From positions 124,001 through 188,000 of the forward strand of contig NZ_PDHM01000005.1 of NCBI RefSeq assembly GCF_002573715.1: DNA of 64,000 nt. Reading direction: 5' to 3'. The stretch is from Paenibacillus sp. EZ-K15. GTDB lineage: Bacteria > Bacillota > Bacilli > Paenibacillales > Paenibacillaceae. Below the pieces are notes generated by a model. It was not told the origin of the DNA. It did not search any database and was given only the letters and a program-made list of their open reading frames with translations. Positions 17,259-25,711 of the stretch are shown here, in pieces (the stretch's first letter is position 1; each line of letters opens with the position of its first letter). Position numbers and translations under genes: made by a program.

Positions 17259-17909
17259 TTAGATCTGTCTTGCTTCCAGCCGTTTGGCGATAATCGACAG
17301 AAGATAATTCAGCGTGAAGTACAGCAAAGACGCAAAAACAAGGGCGGGAATAACATAGTCATAGCTGGAACCGCTAAGAATTTGTACGTTGCGCATCAGC
17401 TCAGGCAGCGAAATGATCACGGCGAGCGATGTGTCTTTAATGAGCGAGATGAACTGGCTCACCATGGGCGGGGACATCCGGCGCAGCGCTAGCGGGAGAA
17501 TCACGTGCCGCAGTGTCTGCATATAAGAGAGACCCGAGGCCCGGGCCGCTTCGATCTGGCCTTTATCCACCGATACGAGGCCGCTGCGGACAATTTCGGC
17601 GATCATGGCTCCTTCAAAAATGCTCAGGCCGACGACGGCCGCCCAGAAAGTGGGAATTCGAATCCCGGTCTGCGGCAGAACCATGCCGATGAAGAAAATG
17701 ATCAGCAGCAGCGGCAGATTGCGGATTATATCCACCAAAAAGGCCGTTGTCCTCGACAGGAAGGGCGTTTTCGTATATCTCACGGTCCCGAGCACGGTTC
17801 CAATGATGAAGCTGAACACAATGGATAAGCCGGCAACCTGCACCGTGATCCAAAAGCCTTGAAGGAGATATCGCAGATTCGGCCAGGAGTACGCACCGAT
17901 AAAATCCAT
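17259..17909 (-). CDS. glnP: amino acid ABC transporter permease (GlnP-like)
   Basis: Second inner-membrane permease of a polar amino acid importer of the His/Glu/Gln type, 216 residues, with about five transmembrane helices. The ATPase-contact loop is EAARASGLSYMQTLRHVILP. The last gene of a four-gene minus-strand operon whose order (ATPase, binding protein, permease, permease) and sizes match Bacillus glnQHMP. The start at 17909 is preceded by AGGAGG nine bases away; an upstream in-frame ATG exists but has no site. Confidence 0.85.
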   Translation of the reverse strand: MDFIGAYSWPNLRYLLQGFWITVQVAGLSIVFSFIIGTVLGTVRYTKTPFLSRTTAFLVDIIRNLPLLLIIFFIGMVLPQTGIRIPTFWAAVVGLSIFEGAMIAEIVRSGLVSVDKGQIEAARASGLSYMQTLRHVILPLALRRMSPPMVSQFISLIKDTSLAVIISLPELMRNVQILSGSSYDYVIPALVFASLLYFTLNYLLSIIAKRLEARQI

Positions 17910-17951
17910 CTCATGCCACCTCCTGTTTATTAGGCACACTTGCGTTTAATG

Positions 17952-18611
17952 TCAATTGCTTCTCGCAAAGCGGCGCTCCATATAATGGACGGCCAGGCTA
18001 AGCGGTATGGTCAGGAGCAGGTAGAACAGGGCTACAAACGTATAGACGGGAATGCCTTTGAACGTGCTCAGGTTAATCAGATCGGCATAATACATCAGGT
18101 CGAGTCCGGCGATAACGCCGAGGACCGAGGAATTCTTGACCAAATTGATCAATTGGTTGCCGATGGCCGGCAGTACGATTTTGATCGCCTGCGGAAGAAT
18201 GATGTAGCGCATATTCTGGATATAACTCAGCCCGGAGGAGCGGGCCGCCTCCGACTGTCCGGAGGGTACCGCCTGAATCCCCGCACGAATGGCTTCGGCA
18301 ATGAAAGCAGCCGTATACACCATCAGCCCGAGCGTACCCGAAGTAAACGGGTCAACCGGTATGCCGAGAGAGGGCAGGCCCAGGAAAAAGAAAAAGACAA
18401 CCACCAGGAGCGGAATGTTGCGGATAAACTCTACATAGATGGTGCCGATGGCTTTCAATATGCGGAATGGGGCAATCCGCAGGATGGCGATCAAGGTGCC
18501 CAGCACCAAGCTGCCGATCAATCCAAGCAGGCTGGCGAGAATGGTCTGGCCCAGGCCAGCCATGAATTGATCCCAATGCTCTACCAGAATGTTAAAATCC
18601 CACAAGGTCAA
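17952..18611 (-). CDS. glnM: amino acid ABC transporter permease (GlnM-like), TTG start
   Basis: First permease of the importer, 219 residues, with about five transmembrane helices and the contact loop SEAARSSGLSYIQNMRYIILP-type. The start codon is TTG, chosen because GGAGGTGA lies at ideal distance and no ATG is in frame nearby. It follows the binding protein by about 135 bases and precedes the second permease by 42. Glutamine or another polar amino acid is the likely substrate by analogy with glnQHMP; this is inference. Confidence 0.85.
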   Translation of the reverse strand: MTLWDFNILVEHWDQFMAGLGQTILASLLGLIGSLVLGTLIAILRIAPFRILKAIGTIYVEFIRNIPLLVVVFFFFLGLPSLGIPVDPFTSGTLGLMVYTAAFIAEAIRAGIQAVPSGQSEAARSSGLSYIQNMRYIILPQAIKIVLPAIGNQLINLVKNSSVLGVIAGLDLMYYADLINLSTFKGIPVYTFVALFYLLLTIPLSLAVHYMERRFARSN

Positions 18612-18746
18612 AATGCCTCACCTCCAATGGGGGATGATGATCGGGTGGCTGGTCGAAAGAAGCCAGGCAGCTCCGCCCCGCAATAGGGAGGAACCTGAAT
18701 GGAGCCATGACGTCTTAGGACCGGCCCGACCATTACATGCTTGCGG

Positions 18747-19556
18747 TTATTCCGGTTTCACGCCCATCCATTGCTCATACAATTTGTCGTATTCACCACT
18801 ATCCTTCAGCTCCTTCAACAGCTCGTTGACGGTTTTCACAAACTCCGGATTTCCTTTTTTGATGGCCATGCCGTATGGTTCATCCGTAAAATTGCCGCCG
18901 ACCAGCTCAAAGCTCGGGTCCTGCTGCTGCATGCCGAGGAGGATGGAATTGTCGGTGGTCAGGGCATCCCCCTGTCCCGCCTTGAGTGCGGTGAAGGCGT
19001 CCTGATAATTCTCGAATTCGAGAATGACGGCGTCGGGCGCTTTCTCACGAATATTTTGCGCAGAGGTAGAGCCCTTTACCGTGAGCACCTTCGTATCCTT
19101 GTTCAAGCTTTCCAGACCCGTGATCGGGCTTCCCTTCTTCACCAGCAGCGATTGGCCGGCTTCAAAATACACATCGCTGAAGTCCACCTGCTCCTTGCGC
19201 TCCTCCGTTATGGTCATCGTGGCGATAATGATGTCGATGTCCCCGTTCTTCAGCATGTCGATCCGGGTTTTGGAAGTAACCTCCTTCAGCTCGACCTTGG
19301 TCTCGTCACCCAGAATCTTTTTGGCCAGCGCTTTGGCGATGTCGATATCGAAGCCCTCCACATTTCCGGTGGCAGGGTCCTGCAGTCCGAACAGCTTCGT
19401 ATCATATTTCACGCCAGCTACAAGTTTGCCGCGTTTTTTGATCGCCTCGAGGGTGTCCGTATTGCCGGAACCCCCGCACCCTGATGCAACCAGCATCATC
19501 ACTAACACCAGAAGGGCCGCACTCCACCTGAAAGGCCTCGTAAATCTTTTCTTCAT
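18747..19556 (-). CDS. glnH: amino acid ABC transporter substrate-binding lipoprotein (GlnH-like)
   Basis: Lipid-anchored family 3 solute receptor, 269 residues. The signal peptide ends in lipobox ASGC (about Cys 27). Family features include KRGKLVAGVKYD, GFDIDIAKALAKKIL (the family 3 signature) and the ligand-contacting region IIATMTITEERKEQVDFSD. The start is at 19556 where GGGGGA precedes the ATG; the longer open frame upstream encodes a basic, non-signal-like stretch. It belongs to the glnQHMP-like operon. Confidence 0.88.
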   Translation of the reverse strand: MKKRFTRPFRWSAALLVLVMMLVASGCGGSGNTDTLEAIKKRGKLVAGVKYDTKLFGLQDPATGNVEGFDIDIAKALAKKILGDETKVELKEVTSKTRIDMLKNGDIDIIIATMTITEERKEQVDFSDVYFEAGQSLLVKKGSPITGLESLNKDTKVLTVKGSTSAQNIREKAPDAVILEFENYQDAFTALKAGQGDALTTDNSILLGMQQQDPSFELVGGNFTDEPYGMAIKKGNPEFVKTVNELLKELKDSGEYDKLYEQWMGVKPE

Positions 19557-19713
19557 ACACCAGATCCCCCTTAAAGATATGAATTCTCTGAACAAGCAAG
19601 CTCTAACGGCGCGTTGTCCGAGCGTGAACTTCTTGTCTCTTGCAGCAGCCACCATGACAATTCTAAAAAGCAAAACGGCAATTCCTTTTCCGCCCCTACG
19701 CACCAAGCCCGGG

Positions 19714-20442
19714 TTAGTGATGCAGCAGGCGGCTCAGGAACGCCCGTGCTCTCTCTTCCCGCGGCTGATTGAAAAAATCGGAGGCGGGTGTATCCTCGAT
19801 AATCCGGCCTTCGTCCATAAAGACGATTCGATCCGCGGCTTCGCGGGCGAAGCCCATCTCATGGGTAACCACGGCCATGGTCATGCCTTGGTGGGCGAGT
19901 GAACGCATGACATCCAGCACTTCGCCGATCATCTCCGGGTCAAGTGCGGACGTTGGTTCATCAAACAGCATGATCTTCGGGTTCATGGTCAATCCGCGGG
20001 CAATCGCCACCCGCTGCTGCTGACCACCGGAGAGTTGGGAAGGATAGCTATCCGCTTTGTCCGCAATTCCTACTCGCTGCAGGTACGTCATCGCTTTTTC
20101 CGTCGCTTCCGCTTTGGACATCCCCAGCACCTTCATGGGTGCGAGTATGATGTTGTCGATCACCTTTTTGTGCGGATACAGGTTGAAATGCTGGAAGACC
20201 ATCCCGATATCCCGCCTGAATGTATTGATGTCGATCTTTCGATCATGCAGCTTAACGCCATTCACGACAAGCTCGCCATCCGTAATGCTTTCGAGCCGAT
20301 TGATACACCGCAGCAGCGTGCTTTTACCGGAGCCGGAAGGTCCAACGATGACAACCACTTCCCCCTGGGAAATGGTTAGGTCGATTTCTTTCAGAACATG
20401 GAAGGTTCCGAAAAATTTGTTGACGCGGCTAAATTCAATCAG
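19714..20442 (-). CDS. glnQ: amino acid ABC transporter ATP-binding protein (GlnQ-like), probable CTG start
   Basis: ATPase that drives the importer. Walker [10 protein letters not shown], signature [15 protein letters not shown], Walker [15 protein letters not shown] and the His switch VTHEMGFA are all intact. An ATG at 20487 is open but has no ribosome binding site. AGGAGG at 20452-20457 lies nine bases before a CTG at 20442 that begins [11 protein letters not shown], exactly where the family starts, giving 242 residues, the length of Bacillus subtilis GlnQ. This non-ATG start is therefore preferred but needs proof. It is the first gene of the four-gene operon. Confidence 0.88.
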   Translation of the reverse strand: MIEFSRVNKFFGTFHVLKEIDLTISQGEVVVIVGPSGSGKSTLLRCINRLESITDGELVVNGVKLHDRKIDINTFRRDIGMVFQHFNLYPHKKVIDNIILAPMKVLGMSKAEATEKAMTYLQRVGIADKADSYPSQLSGGQQQRVAIARGLTMNPKIMLFDEPTSALDPEMIGEVLDVMRSLAHQGMTMAVVTHEMGFAREAADRIVFMDEGRIIEDTPASDFFNQPREERARAFLSRLLHH

Positions 20443-20576
20443 TAGAAATCCCCTCCTATTCACTTCGAATTGAACGCTTGCATGCATGTAAGCTTGTGAC
20501 CTGTCTTGGTGCCAGGCCCTTTTTACACTGGTATGGCAAAGGGAGCTTGTTCCATGCCACTTTTAGGAAAATTTAG

Positions 20577-20605
20577 TATCCAAGCGGTGGGGAGTGAGAT
20601 ATAAT
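20577..20605 (+). promoter_or_regulatory. sigma-A-type promoter for the acyltransferase
   Basis: TATCCA, 17 bases and a perfect TATAAT. The -35 is weak. It lies 30 bases before the start codon and AAGGAGG. Confidence 0.45.
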
Positions 20606-20634
20606 AGGGTGCGTATTCATATGAAGGAGGCCAC

Positions 20635-21816
20635 ATGGATAAACGTGCAAAAATAACTGAAATCGACCTGGTTCGGGGCTTTGCGATGATGGGCGTGCTC
20701 ATGGTGCATGCGACATCGTTCGCCACAGTTCAGATGCGCGGGGACGATTTTTTTGGCTTGTATAACTTCCTGAACATATTCTCGAAGGTTGGAACGACAA
20801 CTTTCATATTTCTGAGCAGCTTTGTGCTGTTCTATAACTATTATCACCGCCCGTTCAAAGGCCGTGACTTGGCAAGGTTCTTCAAGAACCGGCTGATGTA
20901 TATTCTGGTGCCGTATGTGCTGTTCTCGGTTTTGTTCTTTACGGTGGCTTGGTATCATCGCGGGGGCGAGCCCGATCTGGCGGCAATGCTGGAGAGCTTC
21001 TGGCCCAAGCTGGCGACGGGGAAATCCTACACGCATTTATATTTCATCTTCATTAACATCCAGTTCTATCTGCTGTTCCCGCTCGTGCTGATGCTACTGA
21101 AGCGATTCCGCGGCTTCGCGGCGGTCTGCGTGCTGGTCGGCATTGTACTGCAGTGGGTGTTCTATATGGGCAATGATGCCTGGTGGGACGTAACGAACCG
21201 GAACAGCTGGTCGCTGTCGTTTCTGTCGTATTATTTTCTCGGGGCATGGATCGGCATTTATTATGACCGGGTCAAGGATTGGCTGACTTCAGCGCAGCAT
21301 GCCGCAAGACCGGCCCTGCGCAAGCTGGGCTGGGTCGCGCTCTGGGCGATATGGCTGGGCGCCGCCCTGGTGCATATCGGCCTGCGATACAATCAGCGGC
21401 TGCTAGGGACGGAATATCACCCGCTGCTCTACGATGCTTTCTGGAATGTGCATACGTTAACCACTGCCCTGGTCATGCTCCAGGTCGCGCTGGTTTTCGG
21501 AAATAAGAGGGTATGGTGGTTGAACGGATTCAGACGGCTTGGGGTGTATTCCTTCGGCGTTTATCTGGTGCATCCGCTAGTCCTGCTCTTCTACCGGGAC
21601 TTTCCTCCGCAGACGGAGAATTCCTGGCTGATGCTGGCTTGGTATGCCGGCGGGTTTGTCAGCGCACTGGCGGTTTCGTATGTGGTGGTCTACAGCATTA
21701 GCCGTCTCGGGGGCTGGACCTGGATCTTCTTCGGCAAACTGCCGGGCAGCTTGCGGACGGGAAGATCACCAAATCCTCCTGTTCCGGCTCAGCCGGTTAC
21801 GGAGGCATCATCGTAA
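20635..21816 (+). CDS. acyltransferase 3 family membrane protein
   Basis: Polytopic membrane acyltransferase of 393 residues with about ten transmembrane segments. The family opens with a helix carrying the conserved LVRGFAMMGVLMVHA pattern (Arg and His of the active site). Such enzymes transfer acetyl or other acyl groups to cell-surface sugars, peptidoglycan or secreted glycans; the acceptor here is unknown. AAGGAGG precedes the ATG. It stands alone between a promoter and a terminator, divergent from glnQ. Confidence 0.85.
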   Translation: MDKRAKITEIDLVRGFAMMGVLMVHATSFATVQMRGDDFFGLYNFLNIFSKVGTTTFIFLSSFVLFYNYYHRPFKGRDLARFFKNRLMYILVPYVLFSVLFFTVAWYHRGGEPDLAAMLESFWPKLATGKSYTHLYFIFINIQFYLLFPLVLMLLKRFRGFAAVCVLVGIVLQWVFYMGNDAWWDVTNRNSWSLSFLSYYFLGAWIGIYYDRVKDWLTSAQHAARPALRKLGWVALWAIWLGAALVHIGLRYNQRLLGTEYHPLLYDAFWNVHTLTTALVMLQVALVFGNKRVWWLNGFRRLGVYSFGVYLVHPLVLLFYRDFPPQTENSWLMLAWYAGGFVSALAVSYVVVYSISRLGGWTWIFFGKLPGSLRTGRSPNPPVPAQPVTEASS

Positions 21817-21829
21817 GTTCGATAAGTGG

Positions 21830-21872
21830 AAAAGGCGCAATCTTCGCAAAGAGGAGAGCGCCTTTTCTTTTT
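21830..21872 (+). terminator. intrinsic terminator of the acyltransferase gene
   Basis: AAAAGGCGC pairs with GCGCCTTTT, 19-base loop, then a C-interrupted T run. Confidence 0.75.
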
Positions 21873-22042
21873 GCCCAAGTGGCGATATTTCAGAATGATT
21901 CCCTGATTTTCGGAATGAGGCTTATCATCTGGGATGTCATGCTATATTTGGTTTGATACTCGGTCTGTGGGTGGTACGAAGACGTTGCTAAGTACAGGTC
22001 AATTACATTCGTTACAGACATGAAAAGCGAGGGAGTGCCAAT

Positions 22043-23692
22043 ATGAAGGATAGCAGAGATTCCTTAGTAAGCGGTTTCATAAAGGCGGACGGCAAACGCA
22101 TAGTTAATGGAGATGGTCAGGAAATTCTGCTGCAGGGAGTCGGGCTTGGCAGCTGGCTGCTGCCGGAAGGGTACATGTGGAAGATGCCGGAGCAAGGAGA
22201 CCGACCTCGGCGCATCGAAGGCATGGTTAGGGACCTGATCGGTGAGGAAAAGGCGGCGGCTTTTTGGGAAGCCTATTATGAGCGTTATATCGCGGAAGCC
22301 GATATCCGGCAGATCGCTGCCGAGGGCTTTAACTCCATCCGGGTGCCGATCAATGCCAGGTTTATGATGGCGGAAGGACAGCAGCCGCCTTTTGTATATC
22401 ACGAAGGCCATTTGAAGCTCATCGATCGGGTGATCGATTGGTGCAGGACGTATTCGCTGTATGTTATTCTGGATTTGCATGGCGCGCCAGGCGGACAGAC
22501 TGGCGCGAATATCGATGATTCCGAGCGGGATTTGCCGGAGCTGTTCACAGATCGGCTGAATGTGGAGCGAACCGTGGCGCTGTGGCGTATGCTGGCAGAA
22601 CGCTATAAAGACGAGTGGATCGTGGCCGGTTACGACCTGCTTAACGAGCCGCTGCCTGACTGGTTCAGCGAGTATCATGATCGGGTGATGCCACTGTATA
22701 AGGAAATCACTGCGGCTATACGCGAAGTGGACAAGCGCCATATGATCATTTTGGAAGGTGTCCACTGGTCAACGGACTGGAGCATTTTCGACGAGAAATT
22801 TGACGATAACCTGATGCTGCAGTTCCATAAGTACTGGAATAATCCCGACACGGAGAGCATTCAGAAGTATCTGGATCTTCGCGAAGAATGGAATGTGCCG
22901 ATCTTCATGGGTGAAGGCGGCGAGAACAACCCGCAGTGGTATACGGGCGCATTCCGGATGTTCGAGGATCATAACATATCCTGGAACTTCTGGACCTGGA
23001 AGAAGATGAACACTCAAAACTCGCCGTTCTCGATCCGCATGCCGGAAGGCTGGGAGAAGCTGACGGGTTACCTGGAAGGCGGAGAGAAGCCCTCTTCAGC
23101 CGAAGCGGAAGCGATTCTGGGCGAATATCTGGATCATCTTCCACTGGCAGCTTGCGATGTTTATCCGAACGTATCCCGGTCACTGCTGCGCCGGCTACCT
23201 ATTCAGATTCCGGCAGAGTTTTACGGATATCGGGGTGAGGGTGTCTCTTATCATATTGAGATGAAGGCCAGTCAGGATATCGGGTTCCGGGTTCATGACG
23301 GTGTTCCGATGCGGATGATGACGGGCAAGGTGGAGAAACCAAGCTACGCCCCGGAAGGCGGCAAGCCATGGATAGAGGATAACCTGGTATGCGTGCAGCT
23401 CCGGGAGGGAGATTGGCTCGCTTATGATGCGAATTGCGCTTCCGCAGACGTTTTTCATCTGGACATTCGGGGACGGATTCCCGAGGGAACGGTGGATATG
23501 ATGCTCCAGATCGGGGATCGGGAGCCTGAGCTTATCTCCTTGTCGGACTCTGGCGAAGGACAGTGGCGCATCCATAGGGTGGCTGAGAATATGCCGATTG
23601 TGGAAGGCCCTGTGGATCTGGTGTTCATGGTGAATAAGGGCCGAATCGAGCTGGATTGGCTGGAATTTACCGAAGCGCGTTTAAATTTATAA
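22043..23692 (+). CDS. intracellular glycoside hydrolase family 5 protein
   Basis: Retaining beta-glycosidase of 549 residues. The GH5 TIM barrel covers about residues 20-380. The acid/base is E202 (YDLLNEPLPD) and the nucleophile is E291 (FMGEGGENN). A beta-sandwich-like C-terminal part (about 385-549) resembles a carbohydrate-binding module. There is no signal peptide, so the enzyme is cytoplasmic and likely trims imported oligosaccharides (beta-glucan or related). GAGGG precedes the ATG. A small FMN-binding-like gene follows by 20 bases and may be co-transcribed. Confidence 0.85.
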   Translation: MKDSRDSLVSGFIKADGKRIVNGDGQEILLQGVGLGSWLLPEGYMWKMPEQGDRPRRIEGMVRDLIGEEKAAAFWEAYYERYIAEADIRQIAAEGFNSIRVPINARFMMAEGQQPPFVYHEGHLKLIDRVIDWCRTYSLYVILDLHGAPGGQTGANIDDSERDLPELFTDRLNVERTVALWRMLAERYKDEWIVAGYDLLNEPLPDWFSEYHDRVMPLYKEITAAIREVDKRHMIILEGVHWSTDWSIFDEKFDDNLMLQFHKYWNNPDTESIQKYLDLREEWNVPIFMGEGGENNPQWYTGAFRMFEDHNISWNFWTWKKMNTQNSPFSIRMPEGWEKLTGYLEGGEKPSSAEAEAILGEYLDHLPLAACDVYPNVSRSLLRRLPIQIPAEFYGYRGEGVSYHIEMKASQDIGFRVHDGVPMRMMTGKVEKPSYAPEGGKPWIEDNLVCVQLREGDWLAYDANCASADVFHLDIRGRIPEGTVDMMLQIGDREPELISLSDSGEGQWRIHRVAENMPIVEGPVDLVFMVNKGRIELDWLEFTEARLNL

Positions 23693-23712
23693 GTTGAAGG
23701 GGAGATGGCACT

Positions 23713-24177
23713 GTGACGGAACAGGCCGCAATATCGGAAGGGCTTTACCAATGGCTGGATGGAAGTAATCTGGAATCGAAACAGCACGAAGCGATGATGC
23801 TATTGAGCGCAACGGAAGATGGATGGCCGCATACGGCCATGCTCAGTGTGGGGGAGGTTTTGGCCTTAGACCGGAACCGGATTCGACTTGCGTTATGGCA
23901 GGGGACGGCTACGACTGGCAATCTTCTTCGGTCCGGACAGGGTACGTTGGTGGCGATTCATGATGGAGCGGCCCATTATGTTCGGCTGCGTCTTCAAGGG
24001 CTTCCCGATCTGCCGGATGCCCGGCATCCGCTGCAGCGTTTTGAGGCCGAGGTAGTGGCTGTTCGCGAGGATATCGCGAAGTATGCGGATATTAAATCGG
24101 CCGTGAAGTTTCAGCTGCACGACCCGGATGAAGTCTTGCAGCGCTGGAAGGAAACGCTGGAGGAATTGCGAAAGTAA
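23713..24177 (+). CDS. pyridoxamine 5'-phosphate oxidase-like FMN-binding protein, GTG start
   Basis: 154-residue protein with a split-barrel flavin-binding fold pattern (DGWPHTAMLSVGEVLALDRN, then RIRLALWQGTATTGNLLRSG). The family includes pyridoxamine phosphate oxidases and small FMN or haem-binding oxidoreductases; the exact activity cannot be assigned. The start is GTG with GGGGAG upstream. It lies 20 bases after the GH5 gene. A GC-rich hairpin follows. Confidence 0.7.
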   Translation: MTEQAAISEGLYQWLDGSNLESKQHEAMMLLSATEDGWPHTAMLSVGEVLALDRNRIRLALWQGTATTGNLLRSGQGTLVAIHDGAAHYVRLRLQGLPDLPDARHPLQRFEAEVVAVREDIAKYADIKSAVKFQLHDPDEVLQRWKETLEELRK

Positions 24178-24212
24178 ACGTTTACGGCGTGAAAAACCTG
24201 CTCAAGATCTAG

Positions 24213-24236
24213 CTCCCGGCATATGCCGGGAGTTGT
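24213..24236 (+). terminator. hairpin after the FMN-binding-like gene, weak terminator
   Basis: CTCCCGGC / GCCGGGAG perfect 8-bp stem with ATAT loop, but the following T stretch is poor (TTGTAT). Confidence 0.5.
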
Positions 24237-24315
24237 ATATGCCTACTCATGCCTAATCGGAATGATGCCGAAGAAAATAACTTTAATATTTCCGCAGAAT
24301 CTTTTGCATTGGTAT

Positions 24316-24344
24316 TTGCTATCGGCAGTAAAATGTGTTAAGAT
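24316..24344 (+). promoter_or_regulatory. predicted promoter of the cold-shock gene
   Basis: TTGCTA, 17 bases and TAAGAT. Transcription would start near 24351, giving a leader of about 130 bases. Confidence 0.5.
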
Positions 24345-24365
24345 ATGAATATCGAAATCGACCTG

Positions 24366-24426
24366 AATTCACATATTGTAGAGGGTTGTCATTTCTGGTA
24401 ACCTTGTGCAATATGTGAATTTTTTT
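24366..24426 (+). promoter_or_regulatory. terminator-like hairpin in the csp leader, candidate attenuator or cold-sensing RNA
   Basis: AATTCACATATTG pairs perfectly over 13 bases with CAATATGTGAATT around a 30-base loop, and the 3' arm runs into a six-T tract. It lies 15 bases after the predicted start and 56 bases before the csp ATG, so it would stop transcription of csp unless refolded. Confidence 0.55.
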
Positions 24427-24481
24427 ATTCCGTCTGCGAAGAAAAAAGGTCATGTAAATATATATCAAGGAGGATTCCCCC

Positions 24482-24682
24482 ATGCAAACAGGAACTGTTA
24501 AATGGTTTAATGCTGAAAAGGGCTTTGGTTTCATCGAAGTTGAAGGCGGTAACGATGTATTCGTTCACTTCAGCGCGATCCAAGGCGACGGCTTCAAAAC
24601 GCTTGACGAAGGCCAACGCGTTGAATTCAACATTGTTGAAGGAAACCGTGGACCACAAGCTGAGAACGTTGTTAAATTGTAA
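24482..24682 (+). CDS. cold-shock protein, CspA family
   Basis: Single-stranded nucleic acid binding OB-fold protein of 66 residues that acts as RNA chaperone during cold shock and growth. RNP1 (KGFGFIEV) and RNP2 (VFVHF) are intact, and the acidic C-terminal pattern matches Bacillus CspB-type proteins. AAGGAGG precedes the ATG. The leader contains a terminator-like hairpin, and a strong terminator follows. The next gene is a YdjO-type cold-inducible protein, so the two form a cold-response neighbourhood. Confidence 0.95.
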   Translation: MQTGTVKWFNAEKGFGFIEVEGGNDVFVHFSAIQGDGFKTLDEGQRVEFNIVEGNRGPQAENVVKL

Positions 24683-24694
24683 TTACAATTGAAG

Positions 24695-24734
24695 ACTGCC
24701 CTTAATGTGTGACATTAAGGGCAGTTTTCTTTTA
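24695..24734 (+). terminator. intrinsic terminator of csp
   Basis: A perfect 14-bp stem (ACTGCCCTTAATGT / ACATTAAGGGCAGT) with a 3-base loop and T-rich tail. Confidence 0.92.
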
Positions 24735-24778
24735 TACGGCGTTTCTATTTTCTAAGACGAGAATAAGGAGGAGCGTTC

Positions 24779-25015
24779 ATGTATTCGCGTAAAAACTCGA
24801 TGGAGAGTATTCCTGAAGAAATAACAGAAGTATGGGCATGCACGAAGGAAGACTGCAAAGGGTGGATGCGGGACGATTTTGCGTTCGACACGGAACCAGT
24901 ATGCCATTTGTGTCAATCCCCTATGGTCAAAGAAACGAGAAGCCTGCCGCAGCTAGTTAATACCAATAAACAACAGAAATCTCTGGCTAAGGGGATTCAG
25001 ATCGAGCGCAAATAG
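24779..25015 (+). CDS. YdjO-family cold-inducible zinc-ribbon protein
   Basis: 78-residue protein of the cold-inducible YdjO family. The zinc-ribbon pattern is VWACTKEDCKGWMR, then CHLCQSPM (Cys-x4-Cys and Cys-x2-Cys). The C-terminus is basic. Molecular function is not known; nucleic acid binding is a reasonable guess. AAGGAGGAG precedes the ATG. The same Cys pattern and surrounding residues recur as a C-terminal tail of the UvrD-family helicase at 59004-61466 in this window. Confidence 0.85.
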   Translation: MYSRKNSMESIPEEITEVWACTKEDCKGWMRDDFAFDTEPVCHLCQSPMVKETRSLPQLVNTNKQQKSLAKGIQIERK

Positions 25016-25202
25016 CAGCTAATACCTAGAGAAAGCGCTGGGCAAACACAAATTCTTCTTGAAGCTACCTTCGGATTTTATGGTAAATCCGTCTATTTCT
25101 GTTTCATTGGAAGGAGAATGGTTAGTAATATGTGTACCCTTTCATTCTCATTCAGAATGATTTACAGCATAAGGGACGCAAAATTCAAAGGAGTGAAATG
25201 TA

Positions 25203-25376
25203 TTGAACACGCAAACCGAGGTACTGAAGCGAAACATTGACAACATGATCAGCCAGGATAACCAAGGCGGCTTGAACGATCAGGAGAAATTCATCATGCA
25301 AAAGCTGATGCGTGAGAAATACCAACAGGAACACGAAAGCAAACAGGAACAACGTGAGGAAGACAAAGGGGAATAA
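25203..25376 (+). CDS. small hypothetical protein, TTG start
   Basis: 57-residue, highly charged and Gln-rich protein (begins NTQTEVLKRNIDNMISQ, ends with EQREEDKGE). The TTG start is preceded nine bases upstream by AAGGAG; an ATG in between runs into a stop. It looks helical, with no membrane segment. It is not similar to anything I recognise. The clear ribosome binding site, sensible amino acid composition and downstream terminator support a real gene. Confidence 0.6.
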   Translation: MNTQTEVLKRNIDNMISQDNQGGLNDQEKFIMQKLMREKYQQEHESKQEQREEDKGE

Positions 25377-25711
25377 CTGGGGAACCGTTTGATATACTTG
25401 AGGATAAACGATAAACGCCGCCGCGACGATCCGAGGGATCGCTTGTGGCGAACAATCGTTAACAAGAGGGAAGGCATGAATGGCAGCTATGGAGGCTGCT
25501 GTTCATGCCTTTTTTTGTGCCTGGAATGAGCACAGGGCACAATATTTCGTTTTTAGGATGCATTTTTTCGTAAATGCCGGAGCCTACCCGAAAAATGAGC
25601 CCCTTGAAACGAAATCTGAAACCTTTCGTGTAGAGAAAGGACGATCTACAATATAAACATAGAGAATGTAAAGGTTTTCAAAATGATAGGATCAACCTGG
25701 AGGTCATAACC
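25377..25711 (+). other. intergenic region with a nested structured hairpin
   Basis: At 25407-25460 three nested perfect stems (AACGAT/ATCGTT, CGCC/GGCG, CGATCC/GGATCG) form one extended hairpin, followed by the intrinsic terminator at 25471-25516. The remaining bases to 25711 hold the promoter region of the second ABC operon, where no clear sigma-A hexamers were found. Confidence 0.45.
25471..25516 (+). terminator. intrinsic terminator after the small TTG-start gene
   Basis: AAGGCATGAA...GGCAGC pairs with GCTGCT...TTCATGCCTT and runs into seven T residues. Confidence 0.9.
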
